From positions 1-39,529 of the forward strand of contig NZ_JABIOQ010000049.1 of assembly GCF_018698455.1 (NCBI RefSeq): a DNA stretch of 39,529 nt, read 5' to 3'. The notes under the pieces were generated by a model that made no database searches, was not told the origin of the DNA, and saw only the letters and a program-made list of their open reading frames with translations. This stretch comes from Sulfurimonas sp. (GTDB lineage Bacteria > Campylobacterota > Campylobacteria > Campylobacterales > Sulfurimonadaceae). Positions 24,463 to 33,207 of this stretch are shown here, piece by piece (position 1 is the stretch's first letter; each line of letters opens with the position of its first letter). The position numbers were made by a program, and so were the translations under genes.

Positions 24463-25791
24463 ATGGTAGAGAGATATTCAAGACCAGAGATGGCAGAAAA
24501 ATGGACACAACATGCAAGATATGCAGCATGGCTAGAAGTTGAAAAAGCAGCAGTTAAAGCTTGGGCAAAACTTGGGAAAATTCCTCAAGAAGATGCAGAT
24601 AAGATTGTAAAAAATGCTACATTCTCAGTAGAAAGAATCGAAGAGATAGAAGCTGTTACTAAACATGACTTAATTGCGTTTAATACAAGTGTTAGTGAGT
24701 CTCTTGGTGAAGAGTCTAGATGGTTTCACTATGGTATGACTTCTTCAGATGCTGTCGATACTGGTGTTGCTCTTCAAATGAAAGCTTCACTAGAAATAAT
24801 TATAGCTGATGTGAAAATGCTTATGGCATCTATTAAGACAAGAGCAGAAGAACATAAGATGACTCTTATGGTTGGACGTTCACATGGTATTCATGGTGAG
24901 CCAATCACTTTTGGTTTGACATTAGCTGTTTGGTATGATGAGATGGCTCGTCACTTACTAAACCTAGAGCAAACTATGGATGTTATTTGTGTAGGTCAAA
25001 TCTCTGGTGCTATGGGTAACTTTGCTCATGCTCCGCTAGAGCTTGAAGAGTATGCGATGGCTGAACTAGGACTAAAACCTGAACCATGTTCTAATCAAGT
25101 AGTTCACCGTGATAGATATGCGAGACTTGCAACTGCATTAGCAAGTATGGCTTCTTCTATAGAAAAATTTGCAGTACAAGTTAGACATCTTCAGCGTACA
25201 GAAGTATACGAAGCTGAAGAGTTTTTTGCAAAAGGACAAAAAGGTTCGTCTGCAATGCCTCACAAGCGTAATCCAATACTAACGGAAAACATAACTGGTT
25301 TAGCTCGTATGATACGCTCATATGCGATGCCAGCTATGGAAAATGTCGCATTATGGCATGAACGTGATATATCTCACTCTTCTACTGAGCGTTTCTGGTT
25401 ACCAGATGCTTTTATAACAACTGACTTTATGCTGCAGCGTATGAATAGTGTTATATCTAAACTAACTGTTTATCCTGAGAACATGATGAAAAACCTAAAC
25501 CTAACAGGTGGACTTGTTTTTTCTCAACGTGTTTTACTTGAGCTTCCACTTCAAGGAGTATCTCGCGAAGATGCTTATAGAATTGTACAGAAAAATGCAA
25601 TGAAAGTTTGGGAAGAGATACAACAAGGAAAACCAAGTACAGATGCAAATGGTGAATCTTTGTATCTTAACCACTTGCTAGAGGATGAAGAACTTGGCAA
25701 ATCACTAAGTGAAAAGCAAATTCGTGAATGTTTCAACTATGATTACTATACTAAAAATGTGGATAAGATCTTTAAAAGAGTTTTTAAATAA
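24463..25791 (+). CDS. purB: Adenylosuccinate lyase
   Basis: A 442-residue fumarase-superfamily enzyme acting twice in purine synthesis (SAICAR to AICAR, adenylosuccinate to AMP). Motifs: GMTSSDAVDT, GRSHGIHGEP with the catalytic His, and the signature SSAMPHKRNPI containing the catalytic Ser loop. GAAGGAAT precedes the ATG. Monocistronic, followed by a strong terminator. Confidence 0.96.
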   Translation: MVERYSRPEMAEKWTQHARYAAWLEVEKAAVKAWAKLGKIPQEDADKIVKNATFSVERIEEIEAVTKHDLIAFNTSVSESLGEESRWFHYGMTSSDAVDTGVALQMKASLEIIIADVKMLMASIKTRAEEHKMTLMVGRSHGIHGEPITFGLTLAVWYDEMARHLLNLEQTMDVICVGQISGAMGNFAHAPLELEEYAMAELGLKPEPCSNQVVHRDRYARLATALASMASSIEKFAVQVRHLQRTEVYEAEEFFAKGQKGSSAMPHKRNPILTENITGLARMIRSYAMPAMENVALWHERDISHSSTERFWLPDAFITTDFMLQRMNSVISKLTVYPENMMKNLNLTGGLVFSQRVLLELPLQGVSREDAYRIVQKNAMKVWEEIQQGKPSTDANGESLYLNHLLEDEELGKSLSEKQIRECFNYDYYTKNVDKIFKRVFK

Positions 25792-25806
25792 GCTAAACAA
25801 CTAATA

Positions 25807-25833
25807 AGTATAACCTTTCTGGTTATGCTTTTT
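25807..25833 (+). terminator. Intrinsic terminator of purB
   Basis: A 9-bp stem AGTATAACC/GGTTATGCT (one G-T pair), five-base loop, then a run of five T. It starts 16 bases after the purB stop and is the clearest terminator in the window. Confidence 0.88.
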
Positions 25834-26028
25834 ATCACCTTAAATTATGCATATTTACAATGTAACATTTCTTTCAAATTCCACATTAAATTATCCCTAT
25901 TTAAAGTTTTTTATTATTATACTTTCGCTAAAATTCAATATAGTTTTAACGATTTTTTCTGTAATTTTTCATGTGAATGATTATGCAAAAAATCCAAAAT
26001 TACTAAAAATATTTTATAGGGTCCCATA
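25834..26028 (+). promoter_or_regulatory. nrdA leader with a possible DnaA box
   Basis: Very AT-rich spacer between the purB terminator and nrdA. TGTGAATGA (25972-25980, minus-strand TCATTCACA) keeps the TTCAC core and differs from TTATTCACA at one base. A possible -10 (TATACT) lies at about 25918-25923. No clear NrdR box was seen. AGGG just upstream of the ATG is the ribosome-binding site. Confidence 0.35.
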
Positions 26029-28395
26029 ATGATAACAGTAATAAAACGCAATGGAAGAACAGAACCATTAGACATCGCAAAGATACAAAAATACACTTCA
26101 GCAGCCGTAAAAGGTCTTAGTAATGTAAGTCAGAGTGAGCTAGAAGTTGATTCACAGATTCACTTTCGTGATGGTATAACATCTAAAGAGATTCAAGAAA
26201 CTCTCATTAAAACTGCAGTTGATAAAATAGACATTGATGCTCCTAACTGGACTTTTGTAGCATCGCGTTTATTCCTTTTTAATATGTATCACCAAGTAAA
26301 TGGTTTTACAGGCTACTCTTCTTTAAAAAAGTATTTCCAAAAAGGGGAGAAAGAAGGACGTATTCTTCTAGGATTAAAAGAAATGTACGATCTTGATGAA
26401 CTTGAAAAACATCTAGTTCCAGAGCGTGACTTACAGTTTAACTATCTCGGAGTTAAAACTCTTTATGATAGATACCTTATAAAAGATGCTAACTCTTCTC
26501 CTATTGAACTTCCTCAGCATATGTTTATGGGAATTGCAATGTTCTTAGCACAACGTGAAGAAAACCGCCAAGAATGGGCTATCAAGTTTTATAACATGAT
26601 AAGTACTTTTGAAGTTATGCTTGCAACACCAACACTTAGTAATGCAAGGACTCCTAGACACCAACTTTCTTCTTGTTACATTGGTTCAACACCTGACAAT
26701 ATAGAAGGAATTTTTGACTCTTACCAAGAGATGGCTATGCTTTCTAAATTTGGTGGAGGAATCGGCTGGGACTGGACTGGTATACGTTCAATGGGTTCAT
26801 TTATTGATGGACATAAAAATGCAGCAGGTGGAACTGTACCATTTCTTAAAATCACAAATGACATCGCTATAGCAGTTGACCAACTCGGAACAAGAAAAGG
26901 TGCTATCGCTGTTTATATGGAACCATGGCATATAGACATTAACGACTTTTTAGACCTTAAGAAAAACTCTGGTGAAGAGCGTCGCCGTGCCCATGATTTA
27001 TTTCCATCAATGTGGCTCAATGACATATTTATGCAAAGAGTTCAAGAAGATGCAATCTGGACACTTTTTGACCCTTACGATACAAGGGAACTTACAGAAT
27101 TATATGGTGAAGCATTTAACAAACGCTACTGTGAACTTGAAAATGATGACACTATCATAAAAGAAACACTCAAAGCGAAAGATTTATGGAAAAAAATTCT
27201 TACATCTTACTTTGAAACAGGTTCTCCATTTCTTTGTTTTAAAGACAATGCTAACCGCGCTAACCCAAATGATCACTTTGGTATTATACGTAGTTCTAAC
27301 CTTTGTACAGAAATTTTTCAAAACACGCAGCCTAACCACTACAAAATAAAGTTTGTTTTTGAAGATGGAGAAAGTGTTAGTTATGAAGAAGATGAAATAG
27401 TAAAAGTAGATAGTGGCATTGAAAAACCTGCGAAAAAAGTAACTGCATTAGACTCACTTGGAGGACTTCCAATTTTTGTTGTTGAAAAAGAAAAAGTAGA
27501 TGGATCAACTGCAGTTTGTAACCTTGCATCTATAAACCTTTCACGTATAAATACAAAAGATGATATAGATAGAATCGTTCCCACCGCTGTAAGATGTTTA
27601 GATAACGTTATAGACCTAAACTTTTACCCTGTTGAAAAAGTAAAACGTACTAACATGAAAAGTCGTTCAATTGGTCTTGGTGTTATGGGTGAAGCGCAAA
27701 TGTTAGCAGAGTTTGCAATAGAGTGGGGATCACAAGAACACTTTGATAAGATAGATGAAATAATGGAAGCTGTTTGTTATAACACTATCTCAGCTTCTTC
27801 AGACTTAGCAAAAGAAAAAGGTGAGTATCCAGAGTTTAAAGGCAGTAAATGGAGTCGAGGTATTTTTCCTCAAGACCATGCAACTGCAGATGTTATAAAT
27901 TTAGTAGATCGTGGTGGACTTTTTGCCTCGACATACGAATGGGAAAGTTTGCGAACTAAGGTTAAATCTCAAGGGATGAGAAATGGTTACCTGATGGCTG
28001 TTGCACCTACAAGTTCAATTTCTATTTTAACTGGAACAACTCAAGCTATTGAACCTGTATTTAAACGCAAGTGGTTTGAAGAGAACCTTTCAGGACTTAT
28101 TCCTGTTGTTGTGCCTAAACTCTCAGCTGAAAATTGGGCTTATTACACTCCTGCTTATGACCTGAACCAAACACTTCTTATAAAAGTAGCTGCAATCCGT
28201 CAAAAATGGATAGATCAGGGGCAATCTTTAAATATCTTTATCTCTCTTGATAAAGCAAGTGGAAAATACTTAAATGAAATCTATATGCTAGCTTGGAAAC
28301 TTGGACTAAAGTCTACATATTACCTCCGTTCACAATCTCCAGAAGTAGCAAGTGATGTAGAAGATAGAAGTATGGAGTGTGTTGGTTGTCAATAG
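26029..28395 (+). CDS. nrdA: Class I ribonucleoside-diphosphate reductase alpha subunit
   Basis: A 788-residue catalytic subunit reducing ribonucleotides to deoxyribonucleotides. An N-terminal ATP-cone (VIKRNGRTEPLDIAKIQKYT) gives dATP feedback control. Active-site cysteines are in LSSCYIG, SNLCTEI (thiyl radical Cys) and VCNLASINLSR; the C-terminal redox pair is in ECVGCQ at the very end. The radical-providing nrdB is not in the window. Its end overlaps the next small gene. Confidence 0.95.
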   Translation: MITVIKRNGRTEPLDIAKIQKYTSAAVKGLSNVSQSELEVDSQIHFRDGITSKEIQETLIKTAVDKIDIDAPNWTFVASRLFLFNMYHQVNGFTGYSSLKKYFQKGEKEGRILLGLKEMYDLDELEKHLVPERDLQFNYLGVKTLYDRYLIKDANSSPIELPQHMFMGIAMFLAQREENRQEWAIKFYNMISTFEVMLATPTLSNARTPRHQLSSCYIGSTPDNIEGIFDSYQEMAMLSKFGGGIGWDWTGIRSMGSFIDGHKNAAGGTVPFLKITNDIAIAVDQLGTRKGAIAVYMEPWHIDINDFLDLKKNSGEERRRAHDLFPSMWLNDIFMQRVQEDAIWTLFDPYDTRELTELYGEAFNKRYCELENDDTIIKETLKAKDLWKKILTSYFETGSPFLCFKDNANRANPNDHFGIIRSSNLCTEIFQNTQPNHYKIKFVFEDGESVSYEEDEIVKVDSGIEKPAKKVTALDSLGGLPIFVVEKEKVDGSTAVCNLASINLSRINTKDDIDRIVPTAVRCLDNVIDLNFYPVEKVKRTNMKSRSIGLGVMGEAQMLAEFAIEWGSQEHFDKIDEIMEAVCYNTISASSDLAKEKGEYPEFKGSKWSRGIFPQDHATADVINLVDRGGLFASTYEWESLRTKVKSQGMRNGYLMAVAPTSSISILTGTTQAIEPVFKRKWFEENLSGLIPVVVPKLSAENWAYYTPAYDLNQTLLIKVAAIRQKWIDQGQSLNIFISLDKASGKYLNEIYMLAWKLGLKSTYYLRSQSPEVASDVEDRSMECVGCQ

Positions 28396-28733
28396 GCATC
28401 GATTTAGAACGTTTCGAGCACTTTAAAGATTCAGAATTTCGTTCTCTCGAGATTCTCTCCCCTGGACAACTAAAAATAACTTTTACAGTGCAAGATAAAG
28501 CAAGAGAATTTGACTGGATAACACTCTCTCTAGAATTTTCCGGTGTAACCGATGCTAAGCTACATGAAGAATCAAAAATGAAACTTATAAACCTTAGTGA
28601 TGGTATAAATATTATAAAAACAAATACTGGGTTTGCTTTTGGAATTGGAGAGTGCTATAATATATCAAATATACAAAGCTCTGTTTGTTATATACTCTAT
28701 AGGAGTCTAAAATATGAAGAAGGCTTATTTTAA
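28386..28733 (+). CDS. Conserved-looking small protein of unknown function after nrdA
   Basis: About 115 residues, soluble, mixed beta/alpha, beginning MSIGIDLERFEHFKDSEF. I prefer TTG at 28386 as start because GGAG (28374-28377) is eight bases upstream; a GTG at 28377 would have no site. The gene overlaps the nrdA end by ten bases and is eleven bases before fliW. The middle (KITFTVQDKAREFDWITLSLEFSG) is predicted beta sandwich-like. Family not recognised. Confidence 0.65.
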   Translation: MSIGIDLERFEHFKDSEFRSLEILSPGQLKITFTVQDKAREFDWITLSLEFSGVTDAKLHEESKMKLINLSDGINIIKTNTGFAFGIGECYNISNIQSSVCYILYRSLKYEEGLF

Positions 28734-28744
28734 AAGGATAATTT

Positions 28745-29128
28745 ATGAGTTATGATGTACGTGGTGAGATTTTAGGTTTTAGTGATACAGCAAATGTGAA
28801 TATAGTAGAGATAGATGATTTATTTTCAACAATGGTTGACACAAACAATGAAAACATCTCTTTTACAATTGTAAATCCATATATGCTAAGAGAGTATTCG
28901 TTTCATATACCCTTAGATATAAAAGTACTTTTAGAGATAAATGAAACATCTAAATTAATTGTTTATAATATTTTAGTTATACAAAAGCCTTTAGAAAATT
29001 CGACTATAAACTTTTTAGCACCTATCATCATAAATGAAGATAATAAAAAACTAGCACAATTTATACTTGAACCAAGAAAAAACCCTGATTTTGGTATGGC
29101 AGAATCTATAAAGTCATTCAAGCAATAA
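28745..29128 (+). CDS. fliW: Flagellar assembly factor FliW
   Basis: A 127-residue protein that binds free flagellin and antagonises CsrA, so that flagellin mRNA is translated only when flagellin is being exported. Family features: YDVRGEILGF at the N-terminus, NPYMLREYSFHIP, and NSTINFLAPIIIN near residue 90. AAAGGA precedes the ATG. It lies in nrdA-unknown-fliW-trxC; its target flagellin is at 5866-6696. csrA is not in the window. Confidence 0.93.
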   Translation: MSYDVRGEILGFSDTANVNIVEIDDLFSTMVDTNNENISFTIVNPYMLREYSFHIPLDIKVLLEINETSKLIVYNILVIQKPLENSTINFLAPIIINEDNKKLAQFILEPRKNPDFGMAESIKSFKQ

Positions 29129-29129
29129 A

Positions 29130-29552
29130 ATGAGAGTAGTATGTCCACACTGTTTAGGTGTAAATAATATACCCGAAAAAGATAGTTATAAAAAAGCAAA
29201 CTGTGGTAAATGTAAAAAGTCTTTACTTGAAACTAAGCCTATGGATCTAGTAGAAAACAATGTTGATGAAGTGGTAGTAAATAGTGATATACCAGTTATT
29301 GTTGACTTCTGGGCACCTTGGTGTGGACCCTGTAAGATGATGGGACCAGTTTACGAAAAAGTATCCAAAATATATCCACTAAAAGCACTCTTTACAAAAG
29401 TAAATACTGAGAATGAGCAAAACTTAGGTGCTAGGTTTGGAATAAGAAGTATACCAACTCTCATAGTTTTTAAAGATGGTAAGGAAGTTAACAGAGTCTC
29501 TGGTGCTCTTGATGAATCAAACTTAATTAAACTAGTAAACTCATTTATTTAA
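29130..29552 (+). CDS. trxC: Thioredoxin 2 (TrxC) with zinc ribbon
   Basis: A 140-residue thioredoxin with an N-terminal zinc ribbon (CPHC at 4-7 and CGKC at about 25-28), then a thioredoxin domain with active site WAPWCGPCKMM and cis-Pro in IRSIPTL. It reduces protein disulfides in the cytoplasm and could recycle ribonucleotide reductase, whose gene lies upstream in the same cluster. One base separates it from fliW. Confidence 0.93.
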   Translation: MRVVCPHCLGVNNIPEKDSYKKANCGKCKKSLLETKPMDLVENNVDEVVVNSDIPVIVDFWAPWCGPCKMMGPVYEKVSKIYPLKALFTKVNTENEQNLGARFGIRSIPTLIVFKDGKEVNRVSGALDESNLIKLVNSFI

Positions 29553-29561
29553 ATAAGCCTC

Positions 29562-29639
29562 TTGTAACATCTTTTAAAAAAGTTACAATAAATGGCTATA
29601 GTATTTTAATTACTTTGGGACAATAATTTAGTTATTGTC
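29562..29639. terminator. Two dyads between convergent trxC and ppnP
   Basis: TTGTAAC/GTTACAA (29562-29588, 13-base loop) and GACAATAA/TTATTGTC (29619-29639, five-base loop) fill the spacer of the convergent genes. Neither is followed by a strong T-run; a shared terminator role is likely but weakly supported. Confidence 0.4.
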
Positions 29640-29650
29640 TAAGTTAGGCT

Positions 29651-29965
29651 TTAGCCTTTAATATATGAACAGCAGTAATCTGTAACTTTTGTTACCTTCA
29701 CATCAAAAGATAAGTTAGCACCAACATTAAAAGTCTCCGGTGTGTTAAGAGTTTTCCACTCTTCATTTGGTAGTTTAATCTCTAAATCACCACTTAACAT
29801 TTCCATAATCTCTGCTTCATTTGTACCAAAAGTATATTCACCTGGAAGCATAATACCAAGAGACTTTATAGTACCATCACTGAACTCTAAAGTTCTACTT
29901 GTTACCTTTCCATCATAATATATATTTGCCTCTTTTACAGCCGTTACATTTTCAAATTTACTCAT
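29651..29965 (-). CDS. ppnP: Pyrimidine/purine nucleoside phosphorylase PpnP
   Basis: A 104-residue cupin-like protein of the PpnP (YaiE, DUF1255) family, which phosphorolyses several nucleosides. The C-terminal block [24 protein letters not shown] and the central [20 protein letters not shown] are characteristic. It overlaps the ruvC stop by four bases and ends the XRE-unknown-ruvC-ppnP operon. Confidence 0.92.
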   Translation of the reverse strand: MSKFENVTAVKEANIYYDGKVTSRTLEFSDGTIKSLGIMLPGEYTFGTNEAEIMEMLSGDLEIKLPNEEWKTLNTPETFNVGANLSFDVKVTKVTDYCCSYIKG

Positions 29966-30447
29966 TTCATTCCTTTATTTAATTTTACCCTTTGAGAGTG
30001 TGTAATAGCAACAGCCATTGCATCACTTATATCAAGTGGTTTAATTTCTTGTTTGATGTTAAGCAATCGTTTAACCATAAAGTTAACCTGTTCTTTACTC
30101 GCCTTACCTTTACCAGTAAGTGCTTTTTTCACTTGTAAAGCAGTATACTCATTAAATTGTCCAAACTCTTGTAATAACTTAAGCATTATAGCACCTCTAA
30201 ACTGTGCTAACTTTATAGTAGTTGCCGGATTATGTGCATAAAATATATCTTCCATGGCAACTTCATCAATAGTATGAGAAGCAAATACTCTAGTTAAGCC
30301 CTCAACCATCTGAGGAATCTGGAACTGCAGTTCCTCTGCTTTCATTTTTATAAGACCCGCTTCTACTAAAGATATTTTTGAGTTTTCTAATCTTATAAGA
30401 GCATAACCCATATTTCTTGTTCCAGGGTCTATCCCTAAAATAATCAT
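29962..30447 (-). CDS. ruvC: Holliday junction resolvase RuvC
   Basis: A 161-residue RNase H-fold endonuclease that cuts Holliday junctions bound by RuvAB. Catalytic acids: Asp7 ([11 protein letters not shown]), Glu in [11 protein letters not shown], and the Asp pair in [26 protein letters not shown] is the junction-contact helix. Length is normal. It overlaps both neighbours by four bases. ruvA and ruvB are elsewhere. Confidence 0.95.
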   Translation of the reverse strand: MIILGIDPGTRNMGYALIRLENSKISLVEAGLIKMKAEELQFQIPQMVEGLTRVFASHTIDEVAMEDIFYAHNPATTIKLAQFRGAIMLKLLQEFGQFNEYTALQVKKALTGKGKASKEQVNFMVKRLLNIKQEIKPLDISDAMAVAITHSQRVKLNKGMK

Positions 30448-30947
30448 GCTTTACTTTCTATTTGAAATGGTTCTGGAAACTCTTTGAGTTTTTTATAACT
30501 TTGGATACTCTTTGCAATCATTCTATGAAGGCTATTTGGGTCTTGAAAGTTTATCTTAGCTATTAAGTCTCTTCCACCTAAACTCTGCATAACCCATAGT
30601 TGCATCTCACTAGGTTTAAAAGTCTCTCTAACATTAATACGTCGTAAGAGGTCTGAAAAGTCTTGAGCACTTTTTTCACTATCTTTTAAAACAGTTTTAT
30701 AGATACTATGTAATAAATTAGCTATATCCTCAGCATCCGTATCTGTATCAAAAGTTTTTTTAATGCCACTCATCGCTAAAAGTTTAGAAAGTTTTTTTAA
30801 AAACTTATACTCAGGCTTTAGACCTTCTATGAGTATATTTCGTGCACTACCAAATTTGTTAATAAGGTCTAATACTATTTCAATTGTCTCTTCATCAGTA
30901 TTAAGCCCATACTCATCTATAATTATTTTTGCTTCTTTTATACTCAC
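30444..30947 (-). CDS. Unknown helical protein between the XRE gene and ruvC
   Basis: A 167-residue soluble, largely helical, slightly basic protein without signal, membrane span or recognised motif. Features are a helix pair near the N-terminus ([20 protein letters not shown]) and a C-terminal segment with [20 protein letters not shown]. Four-base overlaps with both neighbours show it is translated together with the XRE gene and ruvC. A DNA-related function is suggested by context only. Confidence 0.7.
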   Translation of the reverse strand: MSIKEAKIIIDEYGLNTDEETIEIVLDLINKFGSARNILIEGLKPEYKFLKKLSKLLAMSGIKKTFDTDTDAEDIANLLHSIYKTVLKDSEKSAQDFSDLLRRINVRETFKPSEMQLWVMQSLGGRDLIAKINFQDPNSLHRMIAKSIQSYKKLKEFPEPFQIESKA

Positions 30948-31687
30948 TTAATAAACCCTCCCTCACGTAATTTATCTAGAATAGCTTCATGCTCTAGACC
31001 TTGCTTTTTATAGATATTATACCAAACCTGGCCCTCTTCATTAAACTTTATTTCCTCTTTAGAATACATAGCTTCATGTTCTAATGTATTAAAGTGCTCT
31101 ATGAGCTTCGCTATATTCATAATATACTGTCTATGAAATTGTGCTTTGGGTGAAGAAGAGAAAAGCCATCTAATCGCATCATAAAACATTTGAGCTGTTC
31201 TGTTCGTTTCATGCATATGCACTCTTAAAAGATACTCTCCATCAGTGTTTTTAAATTCTTTTCTTACATAGTTTGGTTGGAGTTTCTTTCTTTCTTGGTC
31301 AAAAAAACTTACAACACGTTTTATATCTAAATTAGAATTTTCTTTTCTCTCTAAGTTAGGCTCTTTAACTGTCGTATTTACAATTTCTTTTTTAACTTCA
31401 ACTTCTATAATTTTTTCATCTTGAATTTGGAGGGCAAAAAGATTCTTATCTTCTTTTACTTCTTCATCAAGTTCAAAAAGGTTTTTGAAGTCATCTAAGA
31501 TATCAAGACCACTTAAAATATCTACAAATCCCTCAAAAGATATCTGTCCACTTTTCTCAAAACGTGTGTACTTACTATAGTTCATATTTATTTTTTGTGC
31601 AAAAAGTTCTTGTGTTTTAAATCTTTTTTTACGAATACTCTTCACTTGTTTAGCTATATCTTTTAAAGTGTCTAAATTTTCTTCCAT
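30944..31687 (-). CDS. XRE-type helix-turn-helix protein, first gene of the ruvC operon
   Basis: A 247-residue protein. Residues 8-65 look like a Cro/C1-type HTH domain (QELFAQKINMNYSKYTRFEKSG fits the turn and recognition helix, shown over 20 positions of similarity). A charged linker (70-125) leads to a C-terminal domain (130-247) of unknown fold with FDQERKKLQPNYVRKEF and helices near RWLFSSSPKAQFHRQ. It is divergent from dnaA, with a 24-base dyad at its promoter, so it may regulate itself and perhaps dnaA. Target unknown. Confidence 0.7.
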   Translation of the reverse strand: MEENLDTLKDIAKQVKSIRKKRFKTQELFAQKINMNYSKYTRFEKSGQISFEGFVDILSGLDILDDFKNLFELDEEVKEDKNLFALQIQDEKIIEVEVKKEIVNTTVKEPNLERKENSNLDIKRVVSFFDQERKKLQPNYVRKEFKNTDGEYLLRVHMHETNRTAQMFYDAIRWLFSSSPKAQFHRQYIMNIAKLIEHFNTLEHEAMYSKEEIKFNEEGQVWYNIYKKQGLEHEAILDKLREGGFIK

Positions 31688-31716
31688 TTTTCTTCTTTTC
31701 GTGCATATTTTGCCAA

Positions 31717-31722
31717 ATTATA
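31717..31722 (-). promoter_or_regulatory. -10 element of the XRE-ruvC operon
   Basis: TATAAT on the minus strand, 29 bases before the ATG at 31687. Confidence 0.5.
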
Positions 31723-31736
31723 ACAAATTCTTTATT

Positions 31737-31760
31737 AAATCGTTCATATATTAACGATTT
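31737..31760. promoter_or_regulatory. Dyad upstream of the XRE gene, candidate operator
   Basis: AAATCGTT (31737-31744) and AACGATTT (31753-31760) are perfect 8-base arms with an 8-base spacer. They cover the -35 position of the XRE operon promoter, the usual place for an autorepressor. Binding by the adjacent HTH protein is inferred. Confidence 0.45.
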
Positions 31761-31799
31761 TATAAATTAAAAATTTGCAAGATTTTATAGCTATTCCTT

Positions 31800-31907
31800 C
31801 TATTCACGTATGTATAAATTAGTTATTCACGTATATTTAACTTTTTTTTATATAAATAGAGAGTATTATTCACATATACAATTAAATATAGGAAATAATG
31901 TGAATAT
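31800..31907. promoter_or_regulatory. DnaA-box cluster at the dnaA promoter and start
   Basis: Four TTCAC-core boxes: CTATTCACG (31800-31808), TTATTCACG (31823-31831), TTATTCACA (31866-31874) and inverted ATATTCACA (31899-31907), the last covering the GTG start. A TATAAA at 31851-31856 is the probable -10, so boxes lie before and after the transcription start. Autoregulation by DnaA and a role in origin function are likely. Confidence 0.75.
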
Positions 31908-33207
31908 AGGTAAAGAAGTTTTAAATCTTCTCAAAGAAGAGATTACAGAAGTTGAATACAACCGTTATATAAAACACTTAAATTATGATTTAAAAAAATC
32001 TAATGCAAATTTAGCAATATTTTATGCACCGAATGCTTTAGTAGTAAATTGGATTAAAAATAGATATACAGAAAAAATTTCCCATCTTTTTGAAATAAAA
32101 TCTAATGCAAAAGTTACTGTACAAATAACTCTGAAAAACAAAGTTGAAACAAAAAAAACTAAACAGATAGTAGAAGCTAAACAAAGTAGTTCACTTCTTA
32201 ACACTTCTCACTCATTTTCAAACTTTATGGTTGGTGGATCTAACCAGTTTGCCTATGCTGCCGTTAAAAGTGTTAGTGAAAATGCAGGAAATGTTTATAA
32301 TCCCCTTTTTATCTATGGGGGTGTTGGTCTTGGTAAAACTCACCTTATGCAAGCTGCGGGAAATGTTTTTCAAGATGAAGGAAAGGTTGTTATATATACA
32401 TCAGTTGAACAATTTTTAAATGACTTTACACGTAGTATTCGTAATAACACTATGGAACGTTTTCGTGAAAAATATCGGAAGTGTGATGTTTTACTTATAG
32501 ATGATATTCAATTTTTATCTAATAAAGAAGGAATTCAAGAAGAGTTATTTCATACTTTTGAAGCACTAAAAGGTGATGGTAAACAGATAATGTTTACAGC
32601 AGATAAACATCCTAAAAAAATAGCAGGACTTGAAGCAAGACTACAAAGTCGATTTGAGTGGGGTTTAGTAGCAGACATACAACCTCCTGAACTAGAGACA
32701 AAAATAGCTATTATTGAAAAAAAATGTGAGATTAATCGAGTTTCTTTATCTAAAGACATAATAAATTATATAGCAACCGTTATAGAAAGTAATGTACGTG
32801 AAATTGAAGGAATATTATCTAAACTTCATGCCTACTCACAACTTATGCATATAGATTTAAATTTAGAATTTACTAAAAATGTTCTCAAAGATCAAATGAA
32901 TGAAAATCGAGAAAATCTTACTATTGAAAATATAACGCAAACTGTTGCAAAAGATTTAAACATAAAACCAAGTGAAATAAAATCCAAAGGTCGAAGTAAA
33001 AATATAGTTTATGCAAGACGAATTTCTGTATATATATGTCGTGAGCTTACACAAAATACTATGCCACAACTAGCAAAGTATTTTGGTATGAAAGACCATA
33101 CTGCAATATCACACACTATTAAAAAAATTAATGAATTAATTAAAGATGATGAAGATTTTAAACTTAAAATAGATGAGTTAACAAATAAAATAACCTCTGC
33201 ATCTTAA
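31900..33207 (+). CDS. dnaA: Chromosomal replication initiator DnaA
   Basis: A 435-residue initiator AAA+ ATPase. I start it at GTG 31900 (AGGAA six bases upstream), giving an N-terminus NIGKEVLNLLKEEITEVEY that lines up with other Campylobacterota DnaA proteins; an ATG at 31810 would add 30 residues of unrelated sequence that overlap DnaA boxes. Domain I about 1-75, linker to about 100, AAA+ domain with Walker A GGVGLGKTH and Walker B VLLIDDIQF, and the C-terminal DNA-binding helix-turn-helix with MKDHTAISHTIKKI. dnaN follows after the origin spacer. Confidence 0.97.
   Translation: MNIGKEVLNLLKEEITEVEYNRYIKHLNYDLKKSNANLAIFYAPNALVVNWIKNRYTEKISHLFEIKSNAKVTVQITLKNKVETKKTKQIVEAKQSSSLLNTSHSFSNFMVGGSNQFAYAAVKSVSENAGNVYNPLFIYGGVGLGKTHLMQAAGNVFQDEGKVVIYTSVEQFLNDFTRSIRNNTMERFREKYRKCDVLLIDDIQFLSNKEGIQEELFHTFEALKGDGKQIMFTADKHPKKIAGLEARLQSRFEWGLVADIQPPELETKIAIIEKKCEINRVSLSKDIINYIATVIESNVREIEGILSKLHAYSQLMHIDLNLEFTKNVLKDQMNENRENLTIENITQTVAKDLNIKPSEIKSKGRSKNIVYARRISVYICRELTQNTMPQLAKYFGMKDHTAISHTIKKINELIKDDEDFKLKIDELTNKITSAS

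Noticed and set aside
25847-26029. 60-codon open frame directly before nrdA
   Set aside because: No ribosome-binding site, codon use of raw AT-rich spacer, and it covers the probable nrdA promoter.
31810-31899. Thirty extra N-terminal codons of dnaA from an ATG at 31810
   Set aside because: They overlap three DnaA boxes and the probable -10, have no ribosome-binding site and do not resemble DnaA domain I; GTG 31900 fits better.
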